From contig JBNGIQ010009355.1 of the NCBI GenBank assembly GCA_049999765.1, forward strand, positions 1-64,000: 64,000 nucleotides of DNA, written 5' to 3'. Source of the stretch: Phaeoceros laevis. Taxonomy: Eukaryota; Anthocerotophyta; Anthocerotopsida; Notothyladales. The notes beneath the pieces were generated by a model. That model worked only from the letters and a program-made list of their open reading frames with translations, did not search any database and was not told the origin of the DNA. Below, piece after piece: positions 22,740-34,100 of the stretch (position 1 is its first letter; each line of letters opens with the position of its first letter). Made by a program: the position numbers and the translations under genes.

Positions 22740-23700
22740 CAGCGGTAAGCCCTACGTTCTCATTATAGCATGTGCCTGAGATGTGGCTGCCGGAAAAGAT
22801 GTCTCTTCTCATACTCTTGCCAGTGCAGGGAAGCACGACCAAAGCTCCCCAGTTGATACCCAAAAGAATGTCGGAATAGCAGGTTATGCTAAGCAGGGGC
22901 TGGGTCGAATATGCAACAAAAGGCCGTAGTGCTTGCTCATCACCTAATTCGGTCCTTCTTGTGTGCCTTCTGCAGGCATCTGTAGCAGCTTCCAAGTAAA
23001 TTCCATGAACTGATGAGTAAGAGCGAGGACTGCAAGATGATGTGGTTGTTAGCTTGGTACACATGTACTGGAAGCTCAGACGATGCTCGGGGAATCCATC
23101 ACACTTGGCGCCAAAGAGATGTGGTAACGTGGACCGCCATAATCCCAGCGAGGACTGTGTCAGGGAGCCCATAGTCCCATCCAGCAGTATTCAACAAGAT
23201 GGCATTGAGTCACTTTACCGGATTCTGTCTCCTCTGTGCCTGCTCCAGGCATGCGCAAGTACTAGAGCAGAGGCTGTGCATCAACGGAAAACAGCAGAAC
23301 TGGAAACATTGGAGAACGTCTCTACGGGGACTCCTGTCACGTAGAGAAAGTTTTCTGGACCAATGCCCTGGGTTCCCGTATTGGTGAGCTTTGAACGTCT
23401 GGAGAGGGTCGATGCATGCCTACAGGTACGCTGACCGCAGTACCTGCACCAAGAATGTACAGGAGGTCCTTTCCTCTTTCACTCATCAGTCACGGATTAT
23501 GCACTAAAACACTTACTGCCACGGATGTGCATTCAACATTCGGAGACCAAGCTAGACTACCTCTGCTGCAGTTTCAACCAACCATGGTTTGGATTGTGCA
23601 AGGCAACCCATGCTCCTCTGTTTTCCTTCTTGAAAAACAGGTTCTTTGGCTTCTAAGTTGGGGACAAGACCGGGATTCGTGGTAGATTCAAATCTTTTTA
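22740..23700 (+). pseudogene. Decayed PLS-type pentatricopeptide-repeat (PPR) gene
   Basis: PPR proteins bind organellar RNA for editing or processing. Recognisable repeat fragments occur in order but in shifting frames: KNVGIAGYAKQGLG (about 22867-22905), GLQDDVVVSLVHMYWKL (23026-23076), RQRDVVTWTAIIP (about 23110-23148) and QQDGIE (about 23190). A frame-shifted LCACSRH..VLEQ follows (23220-23275), then NVYGDSCHVEKVFW (about 23312-23355). These match the canonical G(L)..DVVV.NALV.MY.K and RDVV.WTA.I motifs of PLS repeats. At least two frameshifts and several stops (for example in the 22905-23025 stretch) break it, and no intact frame spans two repeats. It is probably a dead member of the large PPR family. 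Confidence 0.7.
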
Positions 23701-24797
23701 GGGCGACGTGCCCCTGATGGTGTCCTTCACGGATGGGGCTCCTGAACTTGAGTGCTCCTTGCCAGAACGCCAGAACCAGTGGACGTTTCTTGCCGTCTAA
23801 AGATAGGCAACAGACGTACCACAACAAATTATATTCCTATACCAATGCTTGGAGAATCGTGTAGAAACGGCGAGGTCCGTTAATGGCATATGCTGGACGA
23901 CCTACCGACACTAGATAAGCGGGTCCGCCGGGACGCGCCTCTGTGCTATTTAGTAATACTCGAAGGCGCGGCGGGCCCCGGCGCCCACCGACTGTCCTGT
24001 CGACGACAGGGACCTCCCAGCCTATACCAGCCCTCAGGGGCCGCCTGCGTTGCCGGCGTGGGTGAGGGAAGTTATTAGGTGGGTGCGCCACGTGTGGGCC
24101 TTTCCCAATCATGTACAGCCATGCGAGTCAAAAAGCAAGCAGCGTAGGAAACGCAAAAAGGACATTATTGACCGGGGGCCCTCTCTGTGCGTTGCTTCCC
24201 TTCCAAGGGCGGTAAATGGGACCGGGTCCAATCCACGCTGTGTGAGGCGAGCCCACCTGGCAGCGAGCCCTCGCCGAAGCAGCCCTCCAGAAACGACGAA
24301 GCTGCGGGCGTCGTCGGAGGCGTAGGCGGGCAAAGCGTGTCCGCTCAGTCGCTGGTCCGGCCTTTGCCGCCTCGACTGCCGCCGCTGTGGTGAGGTGGGA
24401 AATCGGGGGAAAAAGAAGGAAATTGGTGCGCTGCCGCCGCGCACCACCTCATATCCTACTTTCCTCTCCTTTCCGTCGCGTCACTGCACTTGTGTGACTG
24501 TGTGTTGCGTGTCTTTGCTTTCCTGTGTTTTTGAACTGCTGGTGTGAGGGAGGGAGGGGCAGGGAAAGGAAGGAAAGGAATAAGGGAGGAAGGGAGGGAC
24601 GGGAGAAAAAGTCGTGCATTTTCTGGAGAAGCGGCATAAAAAGAGTGGGAGAGTGTGGCTTTGAGGGATTGCGGAAGCGGATCGGAGGTGGCCAGGGGGA
24701 GTGAGCTGGATTGCTGGCGAATTTTGGATGCCGGGAGCTTGAATTGTGGTTGTTCGGGATCAAGCAGCAGCAGCAGGGACTGGGGAGGGGGTCTGCT
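23701..24797. promoter_or_regulatory. Rhomboid gene upstream region and 5' leader, GC-rich with G-box
   Basis: From about 23.9 kb the sequence turns GC-rich, consistent with a promoter. A G-box core CACGTG lies at 24089-24094 in GCCACGTGTGGGCC. A long purine-rich run (GGGAGGGAGG, GGAAAGGAAGG; about 24547-24605) probably belongs to the leader. The leader continues beyond the gap. The transcription start cannot be placed. Confidence 0.4.
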
Positions 24798-24897
24798 NNN
24801 NNNNNNNNNNNNNNNNNNNNNNNNNNNNNNNNNNNNNNNNNNNNNNNNNNNNNNNNNNNNNNNNNNNNNNNNNNNNNNNNNNNNNNNNNNNNNNNNN
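24798..24897. other. Assembly gap of 100 N
   Basis: Undetermined bases in the 5' leader of the rhomboid gene. A TGGTG microsatellite-like run follows at about 24908-24928 and may have caused the break. Confidence 0.99.
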
Positions 24898-25018
24898 AGC
24901 TGGCCAGGTGTGGTGTGGTGTGGTGTGTTTTGCAGGGAGGGAGGACGGCCTGGAGAAGCTGACATTGGAAAGGGCGCAGAGCGTGCATGATTGGCACGCG
25001 CACATCGCCGGAAGGAGG

Positions 25019-26002
25019 ATGAGCACACAAGGAGACGTGGAGAGAAGCGGATCTTTGAAGAAGCGGGGGAAGGGCAACGGAGGCTACCCTGTGTCTCCGC
25101 CGCCGCAGGAGGTGATGGCGGCCGGGAAGAAGCGCACCAGCTGGCTCACCTGGCTCATCCCGCTGTTTGTGCTGGCAAACGTGATCATGTTCGTGGTCAC
25201 AATGTACAAGAACAATTGCCCCGAGCACAGCGGGGACAGGTGCATCTCCAGATGGCTCAAGAGATTTTCGTTCCAGCCGTGGCGGGAGAACCCGCTGCTA
25301 GGGCCGTCTTCGCAGACCTTGCACGCCCTCGGGGCGTTGGACACGCGGCTGGTGGTGCACAAGGGGCAGGGATGGCGGCTCATCACCTGCATGTGGCTGC
25401 ACGCGGGGTTGTTCCACCTGCTGGCCAACATGCTGGGACTGCTCTTCATCGGCCTGCGGCTGGAGCAGGAGTTTGGATTCATCAGGATAGGGTTGATCTA
25501 CCTGCTCTCGGGCCTGGGGGGGAGCCTGCTCTCGGCTCTCTTCAACCGCAACCTGATCTCGGTCGGGGCGTCCGGGGCGCTCTTCGGCCTGCTCGGGGCC
25601 ACTCTCGCGGAGCTCCTCACCAATTGGTCTATCTACACACGACGGTGCACGGCTCTCTTCGCGCTTCTGCTCATCGTCGCCATCAACCTCGCCTTTGGCC
25701 TTATGCCCTTTGTGGACAATTTCGCGCATCTGGGAGGATTCTTGGCCGGCTTCCTGCTCGGCTTTGTGCTGCTGCTGAGACCTCAGTTCGGCTACAAGCG
25801 GGATGCAGCTCCTGGGGATCCTGTCAAGTCCAAGCACAAAAAGTACCAGTACGCCCTGTGGTGCGCAGCGGCTGTCCTCTTTGTTGCCGGGTTCACTGCA
25901 GCCATTGTCACCCTCTTCAAGGGAGTGGACCCCAACAAGGGCTGCCGCTGGTGCCATTATCTTTCCTGTGTACCGACTTCAAGGTGGAGTTGTGATCCCT
26001 GA
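25019..26002 (+). CDS. Rhomboid-family intramembrane serine protease (RBL type), single exon
   Basis: 327 residues in one exon. Rhomboids cleave transmembrane substrates within the membrane, and plant RBLs of this group sit in the Golgi/endomembrane system. The protein has a basic, Ser/Pro-rich cytosolic N-terminus, then TM1 (LTWLIPLFVLANVIMFVV) and a luminal loop with Cys residues. The HAGLFHLLANMLGL helix carries the oxyanion-hole histidine and asparagine. The catalytic serine lies in SVGASGALFGLLGA and the catalytic histidine in DNFAHLGGFLAGFLLG. The C-terminal RWCHYLSCVPTSRWSCD is a conserved plant RBL tail. Catalytic residues are intact, so it should be active. The ATG at 25019 is the only in-frame Met before the conserved region. 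Absence of introns is unusual among its neighbours. Confidence 0.95.
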   Translation: MSTQGDVERSGSLKKRGKGNGGYPVSPPPQEVMAAGKKRTSWLTWLIPLFVLANVIMFVVTMYKNNCPEHSGDRCISRWLKRFSFQPWRENPLLGPSSQTLHALGALDTRLVVHKGQGWRLITCMWLHAGLFHLLANMLGLLFIGLRLEQEFGFIRIGLIYLLSGLGGSLLSALFNRNLISVGASGALFGLLGATLAELLTNWSIYTRRCTALFALLLIVAINLAFGLMPFVDNFAHLGGFLAGFLLGFVLLLRPQFGYKRDAAPGDPVKSKHKKYQYALWCAAAVLFVAGFTAAIVTLFKGVDPNKGCRWCHYLSCVPTSRWSCDP

Positions 26003-26903
26003 GAGCTCTGCTAGCAATGCGGGGCAGAAGAAGACCTACGGACTGCAGCGGCTCTGTGTGCCTACATACTGAGAAGGAGGGGATTGGCAATTTGGCACCA
26101 CCACAGCTCAGATTCCTTGCCAATGTGGATAAATTTGCCTCCAGTAGTTATGAGTGCCTTCGTCCTCAGCTGGAGGGGAACAACGCACGCACCTAGTGCT
26201 AGAATAGGCAATTCTCTGGCTGTGTTCACCTTCATTGCATAACACCCCCTCCTCTGTACAGATAGATTGACGATCCACCTGTTGAAGCCTTCCCATTTCT
26301 GATCCACAAAATTGTCTGCGGCTCTTTCCCCACACTTCAGAGATTCTTCTGCTACGTGTGTATTCGCCTATAATGGAAAAATCTTTTCGACTACACATTT
26401 TCCAAAAGATAATTTTCTTCCAGCTTTTTGCCTGCCTCGGAAGTTGTTGAAATTGCAGCCAAATATGGTGGGTGACGTTTGTGCTTCCCGGTTTTCGATG
26501 GATGCCAGAGATGTGCGGCAGCTTTATTAGTGGAATGCTCTAAACACGACGGCATAGAAGAAGGTTCTGGAGGGTTCTTAATATTAGGGCTATACGAGTT
26601 CCCCCTTCCGACATTCAAAAGCTACTTTTGCAAATCCTGAAAACGTCTTCCGCAATGACATTGCCGCACAATCGTGAGGATGTTGCGGTCTCGTCGGTGA
26701 TCGCACTTTTGCGACGGAAGAGTCGCCAGTTGTGCGCAACTTGGCGGCCTGCAAAAGCCTCTCATGATGTCAGATGTTCGTTTCTTGCTTGTCATATGAG
26801 GCTGTTTCGGCAGGTGCTATCTGTCTGCTGAGTGGAGGAAGGATCCGGATTTTGCTCTGGATCTCAGAAAGCCTTGCTTGATTGATTGCTTTATGCAGAG
26901 GAC
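26003..26903. other. Intergenic: rhomboid 3' region and bestrophin-like gene upstream
   Basis: Nine hundred bases with no motif-bearing frame. An additional 5' exon of the next gene could be hidden here because its chosen ATG follows an AG. Confidence 0.4.
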
Positions 26904-28781
26904 ATGAGAACACCGTTGTTCGATACCTTGCCGGTGAGGCTACGGGCCAACCCGCATTTTTTTGGAGACTCCTACACCCTCAAGTCCAGCAAGAAATGGC
27001 ACAAGCCATTTCCGCAAGTCCTACCGGAGCTCGGCAATGCAATGGATGTTGCAGGTAGGAGGAGAAGAGCTGCGTTGGATGCGCAAGTGGAGAAAGGGTG
27101 CAAAACCTCAGGATGCTGGAAGCGGATTACTCCCACCGTAGCAGTTACTGCTCCTGCCTCTGGCGACCTGAATGGAGAGAGGGGGAAAGCAGAACCCGCG
27201 AATGCATGTTCGCAGACTGTTTACGGCCACGAGGATTGGTCCCGGCACAGGAGCAGTTTCCGACATCTTCGATATCTGTTCTCGACCTCCTCCTCGACGG
27301 TGTTTCTGGCGTTCAGGGCTCCGGTTTTTATCTTCACTCTGCTGGCAGCAATGGTGGCAGCATTCAATTGCGCAGTTTCTGGACGGACAATATTCCCGGC
27401 CTGGGTTCAGGTTCTCCGCGTCTCTGCGTTGCCGCTCCACTTTGCCGCCCCGGCGTTGGGCCTGCTCCTGGTGTTCCGGACGAATGCCTCGTATGGCAGG
27501 TTTGACGAGGCTAGGAGGGCCTGGGGCTCCATTTTGAACAGGACGCGGGATCTGACGAGGCAGGCATTGTCCTGGATACAGAGTTCTGATGATGCAGACA
27601 ACTTAAACCGCCTGCTGCAGTACATTGTCAGACCTACCTCCTCTTGCACATTGTAAAAAGGTTTACTGTGTCGGAATGCCATCGCAAGGGAAGAGGGATA
27701 TACATACGTCTGTGGACTCAGGTCTGTTCACTATGAGAGCAGCATTTGTGTGGGTGGGCGTGAATTTGTCCTCTTCTCCATTTTTCGGTGAGTATGCATC
27801 AAAGCAGGTGGTAATAATTCGGGTGGTTGTCATCAAATGCAGATGGCTTTCCCAGTATGCCTAAAACACCAGTTAGTGCCTAGGAAGATGTTCAAGGCCG
27901 AGCTGGCTGGTTTGCTGCAACAGGGTGAGCTGGCCACCTTAGCAGCATCTCCTCATCGGCCGAATCATGTTCTTCAAGTGATCTCGGGAATCATCCAAAG
28001 GTGCCATTTAAGCGACGTGCAAATAGCTCTCATGGTTAGTCCTCACCAGCATTGTCCTGAGTCGTGCATCTTTGCTTCTTGGGCCCAAAGACTCGGTCAG
28101 GTGGTTGGTAAGTGGCATGAATGGAGCTGATAGGGACTGCTAGAGATTGGCTGGTTGAGGTCGCGTTCAGTATCCTAACAACCACAACCCGGTCCTTGTA
28201 GGATGGCAATGTGACACGGTTTCACGACGACTTGGGAGCCTGTGAACGGATTTTTCGTACGCCCGTCCCTGTCTCTTACACAAGGTTGACATCTCTGTTC
28301 TTAGTGATTTGGCATGTGGTACTTCCGCTGGCATTATGGGATCAGTGCGGCTGGACTGTGGTGCCAGCCACTTTCTTGAGTGCCACCGCTTTGTTCTGCT
28401 TTGATGAGGTAACGCTTACTGTCTTGCACTCTTGATTTGGTAGGTTGTCGTCGTCTTAGTCACGCCATTTGCTCGTACAGCAAAGACCATACTCGCCTAG
28501 TGCATTCTAGATGACCTAGTCTTTGAGCAAGTAGCTTCCTGTGTGCTTCCTGCTTGCACTTGGACAGTGACCCCACAAGCAATATGGTGTAGGTGGGAGT
28601 CGTCATCGAGGAACCGTTTTCTATTCTCCCTTTGGACACCATGTGCACCACGATCCACAGAAGTGTGCAGTGCCTGGCGGAATCCCAGGCCCACTTCAAG
28701 GCAATCGAGGCTACCATAAAAGATAATGCAATGCTCAAGAAAACTAAAACTGGCAACCTCCGAGGGGCACTCATAAAGTGA
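26904..28781 (+). CDS. Bestrophin-like anion channel (UPF0187, VCCN type), plastid
   Basis: Four phase-0 exons, join(26904..27626, 27843..28034, 28202..28408, 28593..28781), 436 residues. Homologues are the thylakoid voltage-dependent chloride channels VCCN1/2, which tune proton motive force in changing light. A long N-terminal extension (about 120 residues, basic, Ser-rich) can serve as transit peptide. The bestrophin core follows: FRHLRYLFSTSSSTVFLAFR, LLLVFRTNASYGRFDEARRA (family signature, about residues 192-211), then HRPNHVLQVISGIIQ, FHDDLGACERIFRTPVPVSY, TRLTSLFLVIWHVVLPLALW and EVGVVIEEPFSILPLD near the end. Family signatures are complete. The start is the first ATG in the open frame; an upstream non-coding or coding exon is possible. 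Confidence 0.93.
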
Positions 28782-29972
28782 TAGTTTATGTGGGCTGCGT
28801 ATTGTTTCGTCCTCGGATTGCACCTCTGCTCTTGGTTGCATGTTGCACTAGCTTGCATTTTGGTTATTCTTGCCCCTAACCGCTGGCACAGGCTCCACCA
28901 GCTCTCCAGGTCACCTAGTATGTCTCCGAGCTCAAGAAGGCGGTTCCCTTCCCCAGTCCCAGTTGTCGTACTAGCTGCCACCAGATTTCTGCAGTAACAC
29001 AACAGGAAAGTAGAGTAACGTGGCTGTGCAACTGCGGTTCACGCATAAGCACTCCACATGTCACCTTCCCTGGTGTCCTCAAGTGCACAGGTGGCTGCAC
29101 GCTATCAAAAGACAGTGTGGGCCACGGCCAGCGTGTCCTAAAGCGCGTAGTCTAAAACGGAACGCCGTGTAGGTGAGATCACGGCCGTTCAGGTCAATGT
29201 GGTTTTTGCAGCAGTCTAGTTTTTAACTTCTTCGATTGATTTACGTAACATGAGTCGTACTGACGGGCTTGACTCCAAATGTGGTACGGTTTCCAGCTTT
29301 TGTCCGACTTCTGGAATAATACAAGATTGGGGGCAACATAGGCGCGTGACAATTGCCGGGAGTACTTACTTTATCTTGCAACAAATGAGACACTTCTGGC
29401 GGCGGATTTTTGTGTGAATGGCTGCTAGCAAAGAGGCGGGATAGCACGAGCTAGCTCCACCTCTCTTGGCCTTTCGTCGTTTTTTGCCGTTGCGCTGGCT
29501 GGGAGGGATGGGGAGTCGTGTCTCCTACTCCGCGCCAGCCGCACTGGCTGTGGGTCTGTGACTCAACATAGATGCAATCCTCTGCCCTTCTTTCGGTGTA
29601 GCTTCTGTACGCGCTTGGGGCTTGCGTGTGCTGTTGGTGTCCGCGGGTGGAGCTGCGGTACTGTTGCTCGGCACCTGAAGTGAGGGACTGCTCCTGCGCT
29701 GCTTCCCGTGTGCGTGCCGTGGTCTCTTAAAGCTGGCTGGATCCAGGATCTGGCAGAGTTGGCGCTCCACCGAGCTTGGTGGACAGTGCAGCGGGCGAGC
29801 AAAAGAGGAGAAAGCAGCTCAGGTTTGCAAAGGTTGGTGGTTCCGATCGCCCGCGGTTTCTCTCTCGGGATCACCACGCAGGATCGTCCACTGGTACCGA
29901 CTGGACGACAGCAGGGAGCTGGGAGCCTGACGGAAGAGGGCTGAGCTCAGCTGGTCAGGCAAGTAGGGAGCC
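28782..29972. other. Intergenic region without recognised feature
   Basis: About 1.2 kb between two genes in the same orientation. Short overlapping frames only. The last 400 bp should hold the promoter of the next gene. Confidence 0.4.
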
Positions 29973-32461
29973 ATGGGGATTAGGACGAGGGAATGGCTGG
30001 TGTCTCAATGCTGGAGCTTGGGAGGAGCAAAGCCTGTTACGCGGATCACATGTCTGGTGGCATTGGCTTTCCTTATTGTGGCGGCTTCCGCCCCTCTGTC
30101 TGCCGGATTTCGGACCGTGGATCAGACTCAGTCCACTCACGATCTGTCGGAGATTGATCGCACCATTTTCGGTAAGCAAGGGTGATGCTATTGGAAGTCT
30201 GCATTCTGGGTGGTAGCTTTTCGTGGTTGACAGTATGTGGGGTTTGGTAGCGCAGGTCATGCCAGCTGGGAATCGCGGGCTGGGATGAGGACCCTCAAGC
30301 AGGTTCCAGGTTCGGACCTCAACGGCGGGACACTCATCTTGGCAGCCAACAGGACCGACAGGCGGGACATTCTTGATGGCTTCAAAAAGTATCGGGACGG
30401 ATGGGACATTAGGAACAAGCATTACTGGTCGGTGAGTGCCAATATGTGCTTCCCTCCTTCGCATTTGCCAGCTGACCGAGTCCGGAGGCACAACTAATTC
30501 TTTGTCCTCGTTGTTTCTTCATCTGCAGTCCGCAGGGTGGACTGGGCTCCCGGGGTTCATCATTGCTGTGGTCTGGTTATTGTTGGCTTTTCTTTCCCTG
30601 TTCCTGCTGTGCTGCTGTTGCTGCTTCTGTCGAGATCGAGAAGTGAAGAGGCCATCGGGTGGGCGTGGCGGTTTCATCGTCGGAGCTATCCTGCTGACTA
30701 TTTTATCTGCTGCTGCCATGTGAGTGGCTTCGGGGCTACTTTTTGTAGTCTGTTTGTGGTCTTCCTCATATCACTTTGGTTGCCTGACCTTTGATGTATT
30801 GTGCAGAGGGGGGGCTGTGTGGCTTTATTATGGCCAGCAGAAATTCCGTGATGAGACGTCGGGTACATTGAACTATGTAGTGGATCAGTCAAGATTGGTT
30901 CAGACCCAGCTCAATAGCGTGTCCGTATTCTTGCGTGATGTGCGGACTAAAACAGTACTCAACCGGACTGTTGTGTCTGCGGGTCAGCAATCGCAGCTCC
31001 TATCCTTGTCCAATACTCTCCTAACCTCGGCCAATAATCTTCAGAACAAGACTGACGACAATGCTCAGAAGATCCGAAACGCCTTGGACTGGGTGTGAGT
31101 AGACAGGCCTTGTTCTCCATCTGTCTGTTTTCAGTTACGTTTGGCACAATCTAGGAACCCTTGGCATATCTGACAGTACTCCTGGCATCTTTTGTTTCAG
31201 ACGCATTGCGCTCATCATCCTGTCAGCTGTGATGCTCGGGTTGGTCATTTTGGGCCTCTGTGAGTTTCCTCTATGCTGTTCCGGTTACTGACTTGGCCCT
31301 GCATTGTGCATGATAGCCAGCATTGTGACAAGCCTTGTTTGTTGCTTTTTCTGGTGGTTGCAGTTTTCACCTTGTGCGGGTTCTTCTGGGTAGTGAAAGT
31401 GTAAGCAGTCCCTGGGCCTACTTTCTCTTATGTGAATGAATCGCTGGTGGTTCTCCGTGTTTCTGACATTCAGCTTCTTCTCGGTGAAACAGACTGGTTG
31501 TCATTGGGTGGATTCTGGTTGCTGCTACGTGGATTCTTGTCGGGGTGTTTCTCATGCTCAACAAGTGAGTGACCTTCACGTTCTTGGCATTCTGTCTTGT
31601 GGGAACACCTCTTGAGGACCGACTTGTGAAACTATTCGGTTGACCTGTGCAGTGTCTTGGACGATACTTGTGTTGCAATGCGAGAGTGGGTTGCAAATCC
31701 AACTGCATCCACGAACCTGGACGACATCCTGCCTTGCGTAGATCCCATCCAAGCCAACCAGACTTTGCAACAGACTACGACCCTTGCTGGCACCATAGAG
31801 AACATCACGAACACAGTGCTCATAGGGGTTAATACTGACATCCCTCCGCGGGTACCCTTGTTCTACAATGCCTCAGGTCCTCGAGTTCCACTTCTGGACC
31901 AGTCTGGGCCCGTGAACTTCACATCTGCAGCAGCGGTAATTACTTCACTTCTTCGCTGCTGCTCCTTTGAAGCTGAGTTTTGCAGCAATCCTTGTATTTA
32001 ACCATGCCTTGTGTTTTGGTACACAGGTATGGCGTGACTATGTGTGCCAGACTGAGGCCACTGGGAGGAACTGCACAACAGTGGGACGCCTGACCCCAGA
32101 AGTGTATCGGGAACTGGTTAGCGGTGCTGATATCGGACGCAACTTGACTGTCTACGGCCCTTTCCTCACCGACTTGCAAAACTGTGGGTTCGTCCGGTCG
32201 ACATTCACCGTCATCACCACAACACGCTGCCCCAAGCTGATCAGGTGGACAAGGTGGATATACTCGGGCTTGATCCTTGTTTCTGGCGGGACTCTGCTGG
32301 CCATCCTCCTGTGGATTCTGCTGAATCATAAGCGGAAGGCACGCCGAAAGGCAGATCAGGTGAGGCCACCCATCTATGCTGCATCTGCCCCACCACCGAG
32401 CCAGGCTCCCCGGGCGAACGGCGCGGCCAGGCCAGATAATGGCGTAGTGCACATGGCCTAG
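29973..32461 (+). CDS. Tweety/prominin-like multi-pass plasma-membrane protein (plant family), nine exons
   Basis: Model join(29973..30171, 30256..30431, 30529..30719, 30807..31094, 31201..31259, 31364..31400, 31493..31564, 31653..31935, 32027..32461), 579 residues; all intron phases agree. It has a signal-anchor helix (TCLVALAFLIVAASAPLSAG), then a juxtamembrane GTLILAANRTDRRDILDGF. TM helices are GFIIAVVWLLLAFLSLFLL (followed by a CCCCCFCRDRE cluster), FIVGAILLTILSAAA, IALIILSAVMLGLVILGLLF and LVVIGWILVAATWILVGVFL. A large extracellular loop with about ten N-glycosylation sequons and paired cysteines (CVAMREW, LPCVDP, YVCQ, RNC) leads to a last TM (GLILVSGGTLLAILLWILL). The basic cytosolic tail is Pro-rich. 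This is the topology of the plant family often annotated as plasma-membrane fusion protein and related to tweety; function is not well defined. Confidence 0.85.
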
Positions 32462-33706
32462 GTGATACCGTCATCTCTCGGCTGTGGGCCTTTATTCTTT
32501 CTGCCCGGACTAGATGTCACCATCTGCATGTGGAGTGTCAGTCCTGGAATGGCAGGCATTGTAAGAGTAGCGATCGTGAGTGCCCTCCACTTGATGTGCT
32601 TTCGGCCTAGTTTTGACAGCATGTACAGCACCGACTTGAAGAGTATGGACAGACACGGCACCTACATTCGCAGTTTACTTCGGTTTTGATTTCTTTGTAT
32701 GATTCATCAGCATATAGCCCTTCAAGTTGTTGTTTGCCCCCGGTCTCTGGGGCTTTGGCTTGTGAGCCGCTGGTTTCAGTGGCTCGCTTATTTCCTACAT
32801 GTATAGTATTGATTCTCTATTGCGTTTCGCCTCACATCCCGGATTCCCGGGCAGTGCCACCAGCGCGGAGCTCGTGAACACTGCCTGTTTACTTTGTTGC
32901 TATGTCACAGGTCCGACAATCAGCGGTCTATCGGACTGGCAGTGTCGGAACTCTGCAAACAGTTCACCAGGGCACATTCATGAGTAGCATTTGAGTACGC
33001 AACATGTCAAAAACTATTGATTTCGAGCGCACCCACGGTCCTACGGGAGTCTCTACGAAGTCCACATGGTTGCAGCAGGAGCACATTCGAATGAACAAAA
33101 AAGTACCTTAGGTTATTCTCTTCTGCCTTGTAAACTCAAATCGATCGGTATGCGACATAGGAATCCACGCATTACGCCATTGGCCACCACGAGGCATGCA
33201 ACAGACGATTTGCTTTTTTGGTTCAAGTTTTCCTGACCGTCGGCTGCGAATGTCGGCACTCGGCAGGAAAACTTTGCTTCACACGCCAATTTGAAGTTGG
33301 CCTTGAGTGGTGAGTTGTATGGCTGCCTTCGTCCCAAAATATACAAATAATATACCGGGAGGCCGTTCACTTGTAGCAAATAAAGCGGTAGACTGATGTA
33401 TTCAGCAACAGTATGACTACTGTTCCTCTGAGGACTACGAGTAGATAGTCAGTCCTGGCATCACCTCTGTGCCAACTTGGAGGGAGCGTTTCTTAGACGG
33501 AGCTACTGTCCGCGTCCGCGCATGCGTTGCCTCCGGTGCTAGCCAATTGCCACACATTACCGCTGCGAAGCCGGATCGGAGGTGCCAATTGGTGTGTGAG
33601 CAGCTAGATGTATGAATATTGCCAGAGAGTACATTCTGTGTGACCGTCGGCCTCGGAAGGGGCACCTGAGGGCTTCCGAGGCCTTCCCTGACCTTCACAG
33701 CAGAAA

Positions 33707-33762
33707 TGACCGTTCCGAAACGGTGTGGAAGCGTTGACCGTTCCGAGACGGTGTGGAAGCGT
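33707..33762. repeat. 28-bp tandem repeat, two copies
   Basis: TGACCGTTCCGAAACGGTGT plus GGAAGCGT at 33707-33734 repeats at 33735-33762 with a single A/G difference. Each unit contains a near-palindrome (CCGTTCCGAAACGG). Confidence 0.85.
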
Positions 33763-33791
33763 TTTGAGTGCACTGTGGGTGTAATCTGAAG

Positions 33792-33845
33792 TGCAGTCTC
33801 GGTACCAATTGAGTTCTGTGCAGTCTCGGTACCAATTGAGTTCTG
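33792..33845. repeat. 27-bp perfect tandem repeat, two copies
   Basis: TGCAGTCTCGGTACCAATTG plus AGTTCTG at 33792-33818 is repeated exactly at 33819-33845, about 260 bp before the GT31 start codon. Confidence 0.9.
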
Positions 33846-34100
33846 TAGCAGCTATATGGATGTAACTTGCGATTGTGGAGGTGCAACCAGGGCACTCTGG
33901 ACCACTGATGTCCATATGCAAAAGCATCAAAGTTCCGGTGGCCTGACTGGTGGGAGTGGCTGGTTACTGTCGCAATATAGATGCGAGGATCTCCGGTATC
34001 TGGACTGTGCTGGACAAGTGTTTCGGGCTGGTAGCGAAGAAATCGGGTTACTACAGCTCTTGTATGGATAATTGTACTCCCTGTTCCCTCTGGTGTAACC

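Larger units (their letters stand above)
32462..34100. other. Intergenic region with short tandem duplications before the GT31 gene
   Basis: No gene recognised. Between 33707 and 33845 are two adjacent two-copy tandem repeats (listed separately). The rest is 3' UTR and promoter of flanking genes. Confidence 0.45.

Noticed and set aside
24991-25995. 334-codon plus-strand frame and a 219-codon minus-strand frame across the rhomboid gene
   Set aside because: Composition is typical of out-of-frame GC-rich coding sequence; the rhomboid frame has all catalytic motifs.
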